The notes beneath the pieces were generated by a model. It was not told the origin of the DNA, ran no database searches, and saw only the letters and a list, made by a program, of their open reading frames with translations. The position numbers were made by a program, and so were the translations under genes. This document shows, piece after piece, positions 1-10,502 of a stretch of DNA of 64,000 nt; within the stretch, counting starts at the first letter, position 1, and each line of letters begins with the position of its first letter. Location of the stretch: assembly GCA_025617375.2 (NCBI GenBank), contig JAMYGW020000002.1, positions 2,480,001 through 2,544,000 of the forward strand. The letters run 5' to 3'. Source of the stretch: Acarospora socialis (lineage: Eukaryota > Ascomycota > Lecanoromycetes > Acarosporales > Acarosporaceae).

Positions 1-720
1 GTGGACGACTACCTGCAGAACAAGGCCCTACCCTCACCCTCCTTCGATGAGGACGGCCCTGTCGACTTCGGCATCGAATCCGAAGAAGTTCGAAAAGCTC
101 CTGAAACGGCCCTCGACTCAAGCCTCGAACTCCACAACCTCCTCCTCGGTCCGGCGCTGTGCCTCCGTCCGGTGGTATGGATTCCTCTGCATGTTTAGGT
201 CCGCACACCTCAGACTCACCGGCTGACGAGGTTGAGTAAATGCACAGTTGAACGGCGTGAGCTTACAAGCAATCTGGAGATATGACTTTGCTTCCCACGT
301 TCCAATCGGCGGCGAGATCTCCTTTGCGGAGCTAGCCGGCAAATGCCTTCTCGATGAAGACAATCTCCGGCGGATCTTGCGCTTCCCCATGGCTTTCCAC
401 CACGTCTTCCAGGAGCCGCGGAAAGGGTTCGTGGCCCATTCGGCAGCTTCCCGCAAACTGGCGGAGGATCCATTGGCGCGAGCGGGGCTTGGGTACATGT
501 TCGACGAGGTGTAGCAGGCGTTTGCACGGGTGGGCTGGCACTATTCACAGAGACTCTCTATGAGAGCTACTGACGAGCGGCAGACCTTGAGGCCTGGGAG
601 AAGTTCCAAAGCGACAAGCCCAATATATTGGTCAGTGCCATCCATGATCTGTTCTGACCGGCAACTCATGGGCAGTTTGAGGATGGAATTTTTTTACAAG
701 GTGCCGACAAGCCGGCGCGG
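1..720 (+). pseudogene. O-methyltransferase pseudogene, N-terminal part (copy A)
   Basis: Conceptual translation shows the N-terminal dimerisation / winged-helix part of a fungal SAM-dependent O-methyltransferase. It begins DDYLQNKALPSPSFDEDGP, passes an apparent intron (about 177-248, GT to CACAG) and resumes with NGVSLQAIWRYDFASHVP and RRILRFPMAFHHVFQEPRKG, the usual helix-turn-helix region. The frame then hits a TAG at 512-514 directly after FDEV. A later frame carries LEAWEKFQSDKPN (about 578-620) and a further piece around 665-760. The SAM-binding and catalytic part is missing, so this copy is non-functional. The window begins inside the gene, so the true 5' end is not visible. It lies upstream of the UstYa/tyrosinase genes and could once have been a methylating enzyme of that locus, which is inference. 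Confidence 0.75.
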
Positions 721-822
721 GAGCGGCTCAGATTGCTGCTTCCAAGGCGTCCACCGAGCTCCAAGAACTCCTTTTTGGACCAAAGATGCTTATCCGACCT
801 GTAGTACATTCACTACCTCTCC

Positions 823-1440
823 TTGCATGAATTGCATCCAACAATCTTTTCTGTCTCCAGACTCCAGTACAATGCAATCAGTCTACAAGCAATCTACCAA
901 CACGACTTTGCAAGAAAGTCCCTTCATATAGTGAAACTCCTTTTGCAGATGTGGCCAAAGGTTTGTGGGGTGTACGAACCTGATCTCAAATGTATATTAC
1001 ATTTTGCCATGTGCTACGAACATGCTTTCCAGGAGCATCAAAAGGGGTTTGTCTCCCACAGCACCGCTTCTTGTATACAATTTCCCAAATTGGCCGGACG
1101 CGTATGTGATCGAAGTCCTCAACCAGTTGATCCCTGCGCTTAAGCCTGGAGCGCGTGTGGTAATCAACGACAAGTTCGTGCCCAAGCCGAATACCGTGTC
1201 ACTTACAATGAGGAGAGGTTAGGTAACATTTCTTCTGCTTTGACCAAGGTTGATTTGCACCTTTACCGGCTTCTAAGGGCAAGGAATATGGTCATGCTCA
1301 CTCTATGCTACGGACGAGAACGTGATAGGGACGATCAGGCAATAACTTTCAAGCAAGCAGACCATCACTTTGAGTTTGTCAGTACGTATGTCTCAGATGG
1401 ATCTTCATTGGGGCTTATCAAGACGAGGTGGGAAGGCTAG
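823..1440 (+). pseudogene. O-methyltransferase pseudogene, internally deleted (copy B)
   Basis: A second, more diverged copy follows copy A directly. RLQYNAISLQAIYQHDFA and HAFQEHQKGFVSHSTAS match copy A (NGVSLQAIWRYDFA, HVFQEPRKGFVAHSAAS) in order. After about residue 90 the frame jumps to the C-terminal part of the family: NWPDAYVIEVLNQLIPALKPG followed by ARVVINDKFVPKP, then RARNMVMLTLCYGRERD and a terminal stretch ending SLGLIKTRWEG before a stop. The glycine-rich SAM-binding loop between the two parts is absent and there are frame changes and a stop at 1220-1222. It is a decayed tandem duplicate. Similarity between the copies indicates a local duplication before decay. Confidence 0.7.
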
Positions 1441-3103
1441 AATATTGGAAACGGAGGTTTACATTTGCTGGTAAACTTGTAGGAGTAGCAACGAACATAA
1501 CATGCCGCATTCAAGGTGCCTGAGTAGCCTTGGAATGATCAACCTTCCTTCACTACAACGAATCCTCAATCTCACCTTTACTGGCCTGCACCGGTGCGCA
1601 AATGGCTTGCGATGGACAATAGCATTATCAGATAAGTCTGTGGGACTTGACTTCTCCGTTCAACTCTATATCCATGACGATGCTTGGCTAAAAGGCCGCG
1701 TCCTGCAAATGCCCTCCATGTTTCCGCTCACTCCCTCAATTCACCATAGTCCTGACACTGCCTCTGAAAAACCCAGCCCAGAAACCCCTCCGATGCAGTC
1801 TCTGCTGGCTCCGGCGTTGAGTCGGCATAGCAAATAAGACTGTCTGAGGTATTCGAAACAGTGATTACATGTTCTTTCCGATCTTTCCCAAAATCAAAAT
1901 CCTCAAGGTCAGTCGCCGATGTCGAGTAGTATGCTCGCCGGAGTGTGTACTGTCAAGATGTCAGTAGTTATCATCGTAGTGCTGCAGGAGTGCGTACTAA
2001 ACAGTGCAGCTCGTGAAGAACACTTATCACACTGAGGTTTGGCGCCAGTTCAGTATGCTTGACATAACCAAGCCCATCTGCACAGGTCGTTAGAAATTTT
2101 CGGACCTTCTGGCAAGGGCATTACAAACTTGGTAACATGGGTTCCCATATGGGCTCTGCTTGGCCCGGTAGAGGTTATACTGAAATGTTCTTATGAATGG
2201 TTCGATAGAGAGTATATTAAATCGTGCTACATTAATCGTAATTTTAGATAACAAGAGGTCCGTGGAAATACCTCGCGGCACTGCACCCGATATTCCGTTG
2301 GGCACGCTTTTGGTCCGAAATACCACAGCACCTGTGATGAAGCCCCCAAGGCCCACAATGACAATAATAAGAGTGTGTATTATCTGTCCTAGGGATGTGC
2401 CCGCTCCCAACGACGCTCTGAAGGCAGAGCGCTTTCTACCTTTGACAAGTCGCTATCCTCAACACTTAATGGTAAGCGGGAGTACTGACCCAGTTGGGGC
2501 CATTGTAAATACACGATAGTTAACTTCTTGAGGGAAGACACAGTGAGCACTCCGAAGATCAATCACTTTAACAAACGTGGTAAAATACTATCTGATTCGC
2601 ATTCCAAAACACATCTCGGAAATGTCCAAACGGCCCCCTTTAGCTCGATCGACAACATGCCATGGTCGAACACGGCCTGGTAAAGGAGCTTGAGCGTTGA
2701 CAATTGGCTGTTTGGCTGACGTGGTGTGCTCGATCGATGTGGGGACGTTTACGCCGCATAACCCCTTGGCTCCTCTGAATCCACTAACCAAGAACCCTGG
2801 TAGCACTTCTACAAGGCTGCAAGAGTACGGCGCAAGAGGTGCATCTTTCGTACATGGACCTCGTCCCACCAAGTGCTCGGCCAGCTCTCCCAGTTCTGCC
2901 TCTGCATCATGCATGGGGTGACAGATTGATAGAGGAACATAAGAAAAGCATGTGACATCTGCTCCCACGGCTGGCGGTGGACGTCCCAGAAAGCCCTTTG
3001 TAGTGGAAGTGGCATCGATTAGTCTTATTCCCCCTAAATTCATGCCTACCTCCGCAAACGCATCTTTCCCTGATATATCGAAGTCCTATTGCATTGCTTG
3101 ACC
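1441..3103. other. No supported gene; decayed or intergenic sequence
   Basis: Several open frames of 60-150 codons occur on both strands, for example 1502-1837 plus, 2090-2410 minus with a hydrophobic stretch, and 2588-3043 minus. None shows a family motif, convincing intron structure or signal that I recognise. The stretch separates the methyltransferase remains from the UstYa gene and must include that gene's promoter near its right end. Confidence 0.5.
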
Positions 3104-4008
3104 ATGTCCCCATTGTATACACCGTTGAACGGGGGAGAATCAGATCTCGAAAATGATGACGGTGTCTTGCAAGCTAAAAAGAACAAAGGTTGCACTAGAC
3201 CGTGGGCAATATTTATTTCTTTATCACTTTTGGTCACGAATCTCGCGACCCTTTATCACTTCACGTCTCAGAGGAAAGCAGAGGCCATCTGGGAAGCCCC
3301 TTTAGACTACGGTCAGAAAAAGCACTCTGGCAGTCTATTGCACTTTGACTAACTGTCTCTTCAGCGAACGTCGATTCTATCTCCTTGGATACGACCTGGA
3401 GGCACTTTTGGTGGAATACAGCGTACAGCCTGAAGAACCACTCCGACAGTGACGCCTTATGGAACGCCATCAAACCCTCGCACGGTTTTGTAGCCATGGA
3501 CAGGCAGTGGGCAGCTCAGCAGCATTGGCCCGAGTCAATGCGTCTCCCGAGCGATAGCAGCAAGGGTGTCTACTTGCTAGAAGCATATCACCAACTGCAT
3601 TGCCTGGTGAGTTGTCCCCGAAGTCTCGCCACAAGCATCGCTGATTCAGCCTAGCGGATCATCCGGAACACCTTCTGGGAGGCTGTCGAAGGCCGGCCGT
3701 TCACCTACCACCTGTTAGCTCATATGGATCATTGCTTTGACAGCCTGCGTCAAGTGAGTATTCAGATTCTTGAGTCCGTAGATGAAGGCTGAGGAGTCCA
3801 GTCTGTGCAGTGTAGTGCCGACACGACACCGCTGTACACTTTTGGCGATTTCACAGCGGGAGATGGCCAGCTTCACCGGTGCCGGAACTGGAATCAACTC
3901 CGGGATTTTGCAACAGAACATACGGCATGCTACAAAGATACCGTGGAGGATGTGTTGCTGAAGGAGCACTTTGGTGTTTGTGATGATGGATCGGATGGTT
4001 TGGCGTAA
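3104..4008 (+). CDS. UstYa-like (DUF3328) oxidase
   Basis: Four exons (3104-3311, 3365-3606, 3655-3753, 3802-4008) give a 251-residue protein. It has a short N-terminal tail, one membrane segment around residues 30-50 (ISLSLLVTNLATLYHF) and a lumenal domain. The two family-defining HxxHC motifs are both intact: HQLHC at the end of exon 2 and HMDHC in exon 3, the latter followed by FDSLRQ. Exon 4 carries the conserved tail CSADTTPLYTF, HRCRNW and ACYKD. All introns are GT-AG and about 48-53 nt, and joins keep phase. Known UstYa/UstYb proteins are membrane-anchored oxidases that cyclise or otherwise oxidise ribosomal precursor peptides (ustiloxin, asperipin, phomopsin types); some relatives act in other pathways. 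The start at 3104 is chosen because it precedes the membrane segment by a normal-length tail. Nearby are a short secreted peptide gene and a broken tyrosinase of the same pathway type. No damaging change was seen. Confidence 0.85.
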
Positions 4009-5371
4009 ATCTTGCACCACAACAACGATTTCATGGGCAGTTGCAAGATTGTAACGACATGAACTTGTATGTACCTCTCACCTAGGTGATTAGCTGGCTT
4101 ACATTAGTTATAGTTATACTATCAAACGAACAAAATTCAAACTGTGGCTTTTCTTTTCCTCTTCTTGGACAATGCAGAGTGTTGCTGTGACTCACAGACC
4201 AGGGCTCCGATAAGCTGCAAATAGGAGCACCATAGTCAACAAAGCTACTCATTCTCCCACATGCAGCGTGAGAGGGAAGTTTTCATCAGCGTCCCATTAC
4301 GCATGAAGCTTTTGGCAGTGCTGGTTTTGCTACCCTACTAAATGCTAGGTGGTGAAACAGCACTGTCAATAATGCCATGCATTAGTGAGGTGCCAACCAA
4401 CCTTCACCTAGATCCCTTGTATGCCAAGTAAGTGTTTCCAAGGAGCTTTCATTCTACCTGAGGTAGGACGGGCCATTCTGTAATGCTGATTGACTATTTG
4501 GGCTCATTCCTCAAAGCTTGATACCGTCATATGACTGGATGGGTGGAACACCATTAAGAAAGAGACTCATTCATCAATGTAGAAATGAATAGATACCTTT
4601 CAGAGATGGTTGCTACTGTGTAGAAGCACACGTTCAACGCATGTACATGTAGGCTGTGCCGCTTTGGCTGAACGGCATGCTACTGCAAGTACCAGTAGTT
4701 GTAGATAAGACATACCTCATGCATATCAATGCAATACAGAACTACATTAGTGGACAGCAATGACAAACTGAAGGAGATCCCACCACTGCTCTCGATGCAG
4801 CCCCACAGCCGTGAAATGAAGCCATGTGACGGAAACTGATATGGTTGGCGGCACAGATTATGAGGTGAGTCCTGTCTGTGAGGGTACTGCCAATGGGGTA
4901 ATCTGCTGTCACCTCCCAACACCCACAGAGCCACCCAACTAGCTAAGGCAGCAGGCGTTGAAAGGTTGAAAGGGACCTTCACACTGTGTACTCAGGGGTT
5001 CACTGTTGATCGTATTATGCCTGGAAAGGATGTCGAATTGTAGTTTGACAGGGTAGAGCTTAAACTTCAGCTGACCAACTGCTGTTTGCGCACGGTGTTA
5101 ATGCTAAGGCCCCTAGCTCTATTGAGTACGTGTTGTACTGACTCTTTCTGTTTGTTGGGTAGCTACTTGAGTAGATAACCCAGCACTGAGACTCTTCCGT
5201 ATCATTCTTTACTCTGATCTAGCTTAAAACAGCTTTATTTGTTGCTTGAAAAGATATAAGAACCCTTTGCCAAACCAGTTCTTTTATATTTATCCAAACC
5301 TCCTCTATCTCAACGAACCCGAACATCTATTGTACCTGATGCGGAACCTAATTCAGCCTCAAACTTTCACC
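4009..5371. other. Intergenic, no gene recognised
   Basis: About 1.36 kb between the UstYa gene and the small peptide gene. No frame shows a recognisable protein; the longest (4680-4982 minus, 100 codons) has no motif. The right end holds the probable promoter of the peptide gene. Confidence 0.6.
5253..5260 (+). promoter_or_regulatory. TATA-like box upstream of the small peptide gene
   Basis: The motif GATATAAG lies 112 bp before the ATG at 5372 and is followed by a C/T- and A-rich leader (CCTCCTCTATCTCAACGAA region, about 5299-5317), the usual layout of a fungal core promoter and transcription start. Confidence 0.4.
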
Positions 5372-5580
5372 ATGCAATCCAAACTCTTCGCCCTTTTCCT
5401 GCTCAATTTCGTGGCCCTGAGCATTGCTGCTCCAATGGCTGTGCCTGACTCCAGTGCCGGTAGGACCCTCTTGCATTGATGGTAGTCCTCTTTTCGGCAG
5501 CTGTTGATCACTGTATAGAAACTGAGCGCATCCACTCCACCGAAGATGTAGACCTAGAGAGAATTGGCAGTGGCTATTAG
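5372..5580 (+). CDS. Short secreted peptide, candidate RiPP precursor
   Basis: Two exons (5372-5459 and 5519-5580) joined across a 59-nt GT-AG intron (GTAGGA to TATAG) give a 49-residue protein. Residues 1-20 are a clear signal peptide (MQSKLFALFLLNFVALSIAA), leaving a 29-residue acidic tail ending LERIGSGY and then TAG. The start has a good context (TCACCATGC), and a TATA-like box and pyrimidine-rich leader lie upstream. Without splicing the frame stops after 35 residues. There is no KR site and no repeated core, unlike most described ustiloxin-type precursors; the only basic residues in the tail are two arginines, each in an ERI context. The single tyrosine is the last residue. Its place between a UstYa gene and a UstQ-like tyrosinase is the main reason to propose a precursor role. 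It could instead be an unrelated secreted peptide. The donor is weak and needs transcript support. Confidence 0.5.
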
Positions 5581-6777
5581 TCCCAGCAACACACTACTTA
5601 TCCTCTGCTACGTTGTCAGAGGGCAGTTTGAGATGTTTGACAGGTTGATGGAGGGGCAACTGGGATGAAGGAGGACATATCGGGCGAAATCATCTCTAGG
5701 ACATAGACACTCTCTTGTTTTGACAATGTTCTATTGGTGTCCTAGTCAATTGACAACTTGGTGAATATACGCATGTGACTGTGAAGCTCTTAAGCAATCA
5801 GGCAGTGTCATTCTTGGGTCTTATTTCTCTATGATAGGTCTGCAGTTGTGTATATTTTGCTATTGCTATTAAGCTCATCAATGCAATTCACCAAATGCTC
5901 CACCACTTCCTGTCTATCCCTTATGCTGGCAGAGCGCATCTGGGAATGTGCACATGATGAATACATGCCTTCAATTGGTTGAGAAAGGCTGACACAGATC
6001 AGATTTGTGGTGTATGCCCCTTGAAATACCGCTCCGACAGCTTAGAGTTTGACAAACTGTGTGTGGGTGTCAAAATAGGAATCGCAATACCATCAAGATT
6101 TGTCATTCAACAATTTGATGCTATCCTTGTGCCTGTGTCTTGCCAGCTGAGATTAACCATTCAAATCAGAGACAGATATGCCCATAACAAGCTGACAATC
6201 TACATGTAATATCACAGCACGTGCATACCTAAGGCACAGAGCTGTATCTAGCTCTGTACTGTGCATTCAGAAGTAAGGTGGGGGAGCAGGCCACAGTTCT
6301 GGTTTTTGAAATTACTCTGTTATTGGATTGGCGCAGAGACGCTTTGGGCGGGCACTAAAATCATCCCGTCCCTCCCGATGTCAAGACTGTTGTGGCCCTA
6401 ATCTAGCGGCAACGCCCGTCCCATGGGACACTGTCAAAATGGCAGCCTTTCATCAGCTGGCTGCCGCTGATTTGTCACAGCATTGGAAGTTCACAAAAAC
6501 CTACTTCAGCTGACAAGACAACAAGAGGGGAATCCTGTACCCTGTATGTGCAGTCTTTCTGTCTCAGAACTATCTTAGTTCTAGCCTCAGTGTAGAAATG
6601 CATGCTTTCTAGGCAGCATTGCATGATTGAAAGATATCTGGCATCACACCGGCGGCCAGCCGAGGCCGTGATCTAGTGAATCTTATTTGTTGAGCCCTTA
6701 ATGGCTGGCTTTTCAGGGTAAATAAACAATTACTGACGGTAACAAACAAGGGTATCTTTTGATTGAAAAACCAACTG
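5581..6777. other. Intergenic, no gene recognised
   Basis: About 1.2 kb without a supportable gene. A short perfect inverted repeat, ACAGAGCT at 6236-6243 and AGCTCTGT at 6250-6257 with a 6-nt loop, is the only local structure noticed. It lies between the convergent ends of the peptide gene and the tyrosinase pseudogene, so it could act as a terminator, but this is a guess. Confidence 0.5.
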
Positions 6778-8039
6778 TCAATATTGATAACAGAGTAATT
6801 CGGATCTCGTGGTCATAATCTCCAAGATTGTAATGTTCGGTCCCAATCCTCCCATAGGAATTTTGTTCAATAAGGAGGCTTTGTTGGTTGAATTATAAGC
6901 TGCCTTTCCCAAATATGCTTTAGATCGTCTCGGTAGATCCATCTGCTGTCACCACCACCACATTTGATCAAGCTGTGTGCGATGAAGGAAGAATACCAGA
7001 TCTGTAAGATTGGGTTAGAGATAAGACTGTCCAGGATGAGTTGTGACAGCAAATACCAAATGGTGCAGTATGCAGAGAGAAGTCTCCATTGATACTACGT
7101 GGAATGGCGACATGCGAGCCATTCTCCAGTCCCAAGTTGAGAAGATCATAGTTTTCTGAGCAGAGCAAAATCTCCAATGCCTGAGGTCTGAGATCCACAC
7201 GAAGCTTGGAGAGAGTCTCGTCGCTTTCGAACCCGCGCATCAGACAATGCGGACGATAGATGTGTTCGAAGTATGGAACCTCCAATCGAGCGAAAGGTCC
7301 TTGTGTAACACAATGAGCGCTGAATATTGGATGACCTATGTTCATGTTTCCATTCCCGCCGAAGCCGGTCTCGCTGTCCCAGATCGGAGAGGTCGTGATG
7401 TTCTCCCAATCAAGAGTCCAATCCCAGTACCTGGACGTGTCAGCTCAAGAACGCGGAAGTAGAGTAGCATGTTCCCTACGTGAGATGGCCGGTATAGCCG
7501 CATTGCTCTTTCAAAGCTCGTTTGTAAAGATGGATGAAGTATCGATGCCATGCCAGAAAAGGGGCTGCGTCATGAGCTTGAAGTGATCTAGGAATCAGCT
7601 CACGGCACCCTGAGGCAATACAACTGTAAAACGTACAGTATTCACCAAAAGTATTGTGCACCCACGGGAAATCATCATATAACGTGTGATTCATGCTCAA
7701 CCGAGACGGTATCGTTTTCAAGCATTTCACAGCGCGGATGTACATTTCTTTCTCCCCGCTCGCAAGACTTCGCCATTCTCGACGGAGTGGAGGGTCCACA
7801 CAGGACGTTGAATGCTGCACCTGGCTTGTCTGCCTGTCTGGAAACCCTTTGATCAGTGTGGTGCTGGCAAAGCTGACAGTGAGGCAGGCGATCGAGATGC
7901 AGCAGAACATTATCACATGGTAGAGCTTCCATGCCATCCGACCGATATTCACACCTGGAGAGCGTTTGTAGTATCTCTCGTCCTCATCACTGGATTCTAA
8001 CAATGTCTGAGATCCCGCAGTGGATTGGGAGTTCAACAT
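6778..8039 (-). pseudogene. UstQ-like tyrosinase, broken
   Basis: Three exons on the minus strand (8039-7480, 7430-7057, 7001-6778) encode 385 codons, with an in-frame TGA at 6951-6949 (codon 329). The protein has an N-terminal tail, one membrane segment near residues 38-60, and a tyrosinase domain. The CuA block HDAAPFLAWHRYF is well preserved, and YWDWTLDWENIT and INGDFSLHTAPF match the UstQ-like branch. In the CuB block, which should read DPxFFxHHxxxD, the proline codon is CTG (6999-6997) and the second histidine, the copper ligand, is CGC arginine (6981-6979): DLVFFLHRTQLD. Two residues into the following tryptophan run, a TGG has become TGA. The frame stays open for 56 more codons in the same style, which supports recent decay. 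Related enzymes oxidise tyrosine in dikaritin biosynthesis. Loss of a ligand plus the stop make activity very unlikely. The start at 8039 gives the membrane anchor usual for this branch. Confidence 0.85.
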
Positions 8040-8382
8040 GGTTTTGCTGCAAGTACAAGATGGACAGACAACATGTACGTTCTGAGGAGATAGTTGGGTA
8101 TAATCATGAGATAATAACTATCTGGTGATGTATTGAAAACAGGACGAGATGATAAGCGCTGTGAAACAGGGAGGTCTGGGTTAGGGAGGGCAATTTAGTC
8201 AGAGTCACAGTAATGAGGTACAGTTTTAGGGATTAAGCACAATATGCACATGGACTGATCTAAGCGGTAAAATACTAGCACAAAGAGATTCCTTCGTTGT
8301 ATAATTAAGGTCATCTCTATGACGCATCCGCGCAACAGAGATCTGTTTCCCACAGATGGTCCACAGACTCTCCCCACATACG
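8040..8382. other. Intergenic, upstream of the tyrosinase
   Basis: 343 bp between the tyrosinase pseudogene start and the stop of the next minus-strand gene. It must hold the tyrosinase promoter. No distinct motif was recognised. Confidence 0.5.
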
Positions 8383-9702
8383 CTATATTTCACTAGCTAT
8401 ATCAACCATGTCTACTTGCATTTTAAGTAGAGCTGCGCTATGAGTACTCTCCACATCACTTAGCTTTGCAAACGACCCCGTCTCCATGTCGCCATTCTGG
8501 CTCTTGGTGGCCGTCATAGACGACAAAGTACCGCCACCCTTACTTCGATCAGATAGCGGAACATTTCGGGTGGCTTGACTGGATTTGTTAGAATATTCGT
8601 TGTAGGAGGGCTGGCCCCGTGGCACAAAAAGTTGGCGGTAAAGTGGAAGGCAAGCGCTGATGATTCCAACGGAAATCTCCACTTGGGACCAGATTGCGCC
8701 TTCCGTGGCAGTCCCTGAAGTATTGTTAGCGACAGCTCGTAGTCTTCTTTCCCCTGCGTAGGGCCTTACACGTTTGGTCTATGATCGAGGCCTGGCCGAC
8801 GTAGCAGCTTCTAATAATGCCGAAAATGCAAACGCTGAGAGGTGTCAGAAGTCAGAGTGGATGTAACAGGACTGCCATACTAACATGCCACCAAGAGCAA
8901 AAGCTCCCACCACTTGGAGCTTCCGTGCTGTCGTCATATGCAGGCGCAATACGTATTTCACCGGCAGCGTGAGAATCATTATATCCGTAATAACATTCAT
9001 TACGCTGTCACCTATCAGTACAGCCGAAAGGGTGAGCTCATATACTTACGCCAGAGTAATATAGACTTGGGTTGTAGAGACACAATGTCCCGGTACGTCT
9101 GACCATAACTTTGACAGAGGAATGCATTGTAAGAAGTCAAAAATAATCAGTGCCACGGAATAAGTGACGACAAGGACGGCGATAAGGCTTGCTAAAATAG
9201 CGAGACCCTTGGATGGGAAAATGCGGTGGTATAAGTAGAGGATAGAAAGTTTTGTGCAGACGACAGTTAAGCTATACACCGTAACACCGGCGACGTAAGC
9301 CTGCGAGAACCTGGTTAGACAAAGAGATGGCGGTAGAGAGTTTGTGAAATACCTTCGCAAAGCCTTCAGGGTTGGTGATGAATATAACATGCTTGCCCTC
9401 ACCATATTGAACGGCGAGGGCAGTAGTGGTCGTCATACCGGCCAATGGAAGCTGCAATGTAATTAGCAAGGTGAATCCTCTCCCATAGAAGGTTTTGGTA
9501 AGGCTGGTACCAGAGCAGCAAGAATCAGCCAATCATCGGCTTTGAGACTTGCTCGAGCACGCCATCTGGATAGAAACCTGAGGAAGACAGCAACACACGG
9601 GAACATTAGGCACAATATGACCGTTGCGATGAGATTTGGCTGTTTATTATCGCTTGCATGTTCCTGAAAGTATTGAATCTGCTGTGGAGTAAATGTTGCC
9701 AT
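8383..9702 (-). CDS. Fungal rhodopsin-domain (SAT4-like) integral membrane protein
   Basis: Six exons on the minus strand (9702-9511, 9451-9353, 9300-9050, 9004-8885, 8834-8770, 8714-8383) join in phase to 352 residues with no stop. The chain runs from an N-terminal first helix (LIATVILCLMFPCVAVFLRF) through seven hydrophobic segments to a polar Ser/Thr-rich cytoplasmic tail. Family landmarks are the ADDWLILAAL segment after helix 1, YLYHRIFPS, the loop W-DVPGHCV, LPVKYVLRLHM, and WSQVEISVGIISACLP before the tail. This fungal family is unrelated in function to light-sensing opsins and its role is mostly unknown; members are frequent beside secondary-metabolite and effector genes. An upstream in-frame ATG at 9732 is possible, but the start at 9702 gives the usual short N-terminus. 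It shares the strand of the tyrosinase pseudogene and lies 450 bp from the retrotransposon block, with no sign of hypermutation. Confidence 0.8.
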
Positions 9703-10148
9703 GACTGGAATCCCAAGTCTGTAGGTCAACAAGCCAGAGCGCAGATCTCCTGAAGGTCATTTGTAAGGAGGAAAACTGCAACGAGCATAGAAAGACCAAG
9801 GAAAACATATCTATCGTAAGTGGGGGTATAAGCATAAAAGAGGGGATGAGAACAACCCTCCATGCCTATGCGTCTGAAATAGATGCTGACCAACTGTGTC
9901 AGATCACTGCATGTCAGAGTGTGGCGCCGCCCGAGGGTACTTGGCCCATATGACTTGTTAGCCCCCAACTAATGCATGTTGGGCTTGGTAATGCTTGTTA
10001 CATTGAAGTCTACCTTATGGGGCGTTGAGATTGTCACAGCCAAAAACCAATAGGTGTGTGTGTGAGACAGGGTTTTCGAATACAGTGCCGTATGCGTGCA
10101 TTAATTTGGGGCTATAATAACAAATACCTACTTATGGTTGAAACGTTA
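9703..10148. other. Intergenic up to the retrotransposon insertion
   Basis: Holds the promoter of the membrane-protein gene. A minus-strand frame at 9726-9968 is hydrophobic in part but has no family feature and is not called. The last five bases (10144-10148, CGTTA) are the left target-site duplication of the outer retrotransposon. Confidence 0.5.
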
Positions 10149-10323
10149 TGTCAGTCTTGAAGGTCAAAGCATGCAAGTAGTATTGGTTGTCATTATTATC
10201 TAGAGTATCTAGAATTAATTTACATGATATGTGGTGTGCATCACTAAACCCAAATAAACTAATGAAGAATGTGACCTAAAACTCTATGAGAATCTCTATC
10301 AAATAAGATCTGAATTTCTGACA
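10149..10323 (-). repeat. Outer element 3' LTR (left copy)
   Basis: Begins TGTCAG, ends CTGACA, 175 bp. It carries more A/T at the variable sites than the right copy, for example CAAATAAGATCTGAA against CGGATAAGGCCTGGA. Confidence 0.9.
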
Positions 10324-10502
10324 CATTCTCTCAGATCATTTCAGCAACAGCAAGATGAATAAAAAGAGAAAAAAGATGAATGTTTATGATAAATCACTAA
10401 GTTTACTGCAAAGATCTGATTGACTCTGATGCAATTTGAACACACTTTATTGAAGTTCATCAAACAATGACTCAATATTCTTTCATATAGATCACAGAGT
10501 CT

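Noticed and set aside
2588-3043. 151-codon minus-strand frame as a gene
   Set aside because: No recognisable domain; overlaps frames of similar quality on the other strand and the UstYa promoter.
6778-6951. Stop readthrough keeping the tyrosinase active
   Set aside because: The copper ligand histidine before the stop is already lost, so readthrough would not restore a normal copper site.
8383-9702. Light-sensing opsin
   Set aside because: The motifs fit the fungal rhodopsin-domain/SAT4-like membrane family, not retinal-binding microbial opsins; I see no retinal lysine context.
9726-9968. 80-codon partly hydrophobic minus-strand frame as a gene
   Set aside because: No family motif, no intron support, and it overlaps the expected promoter of the membrane-protein gene.
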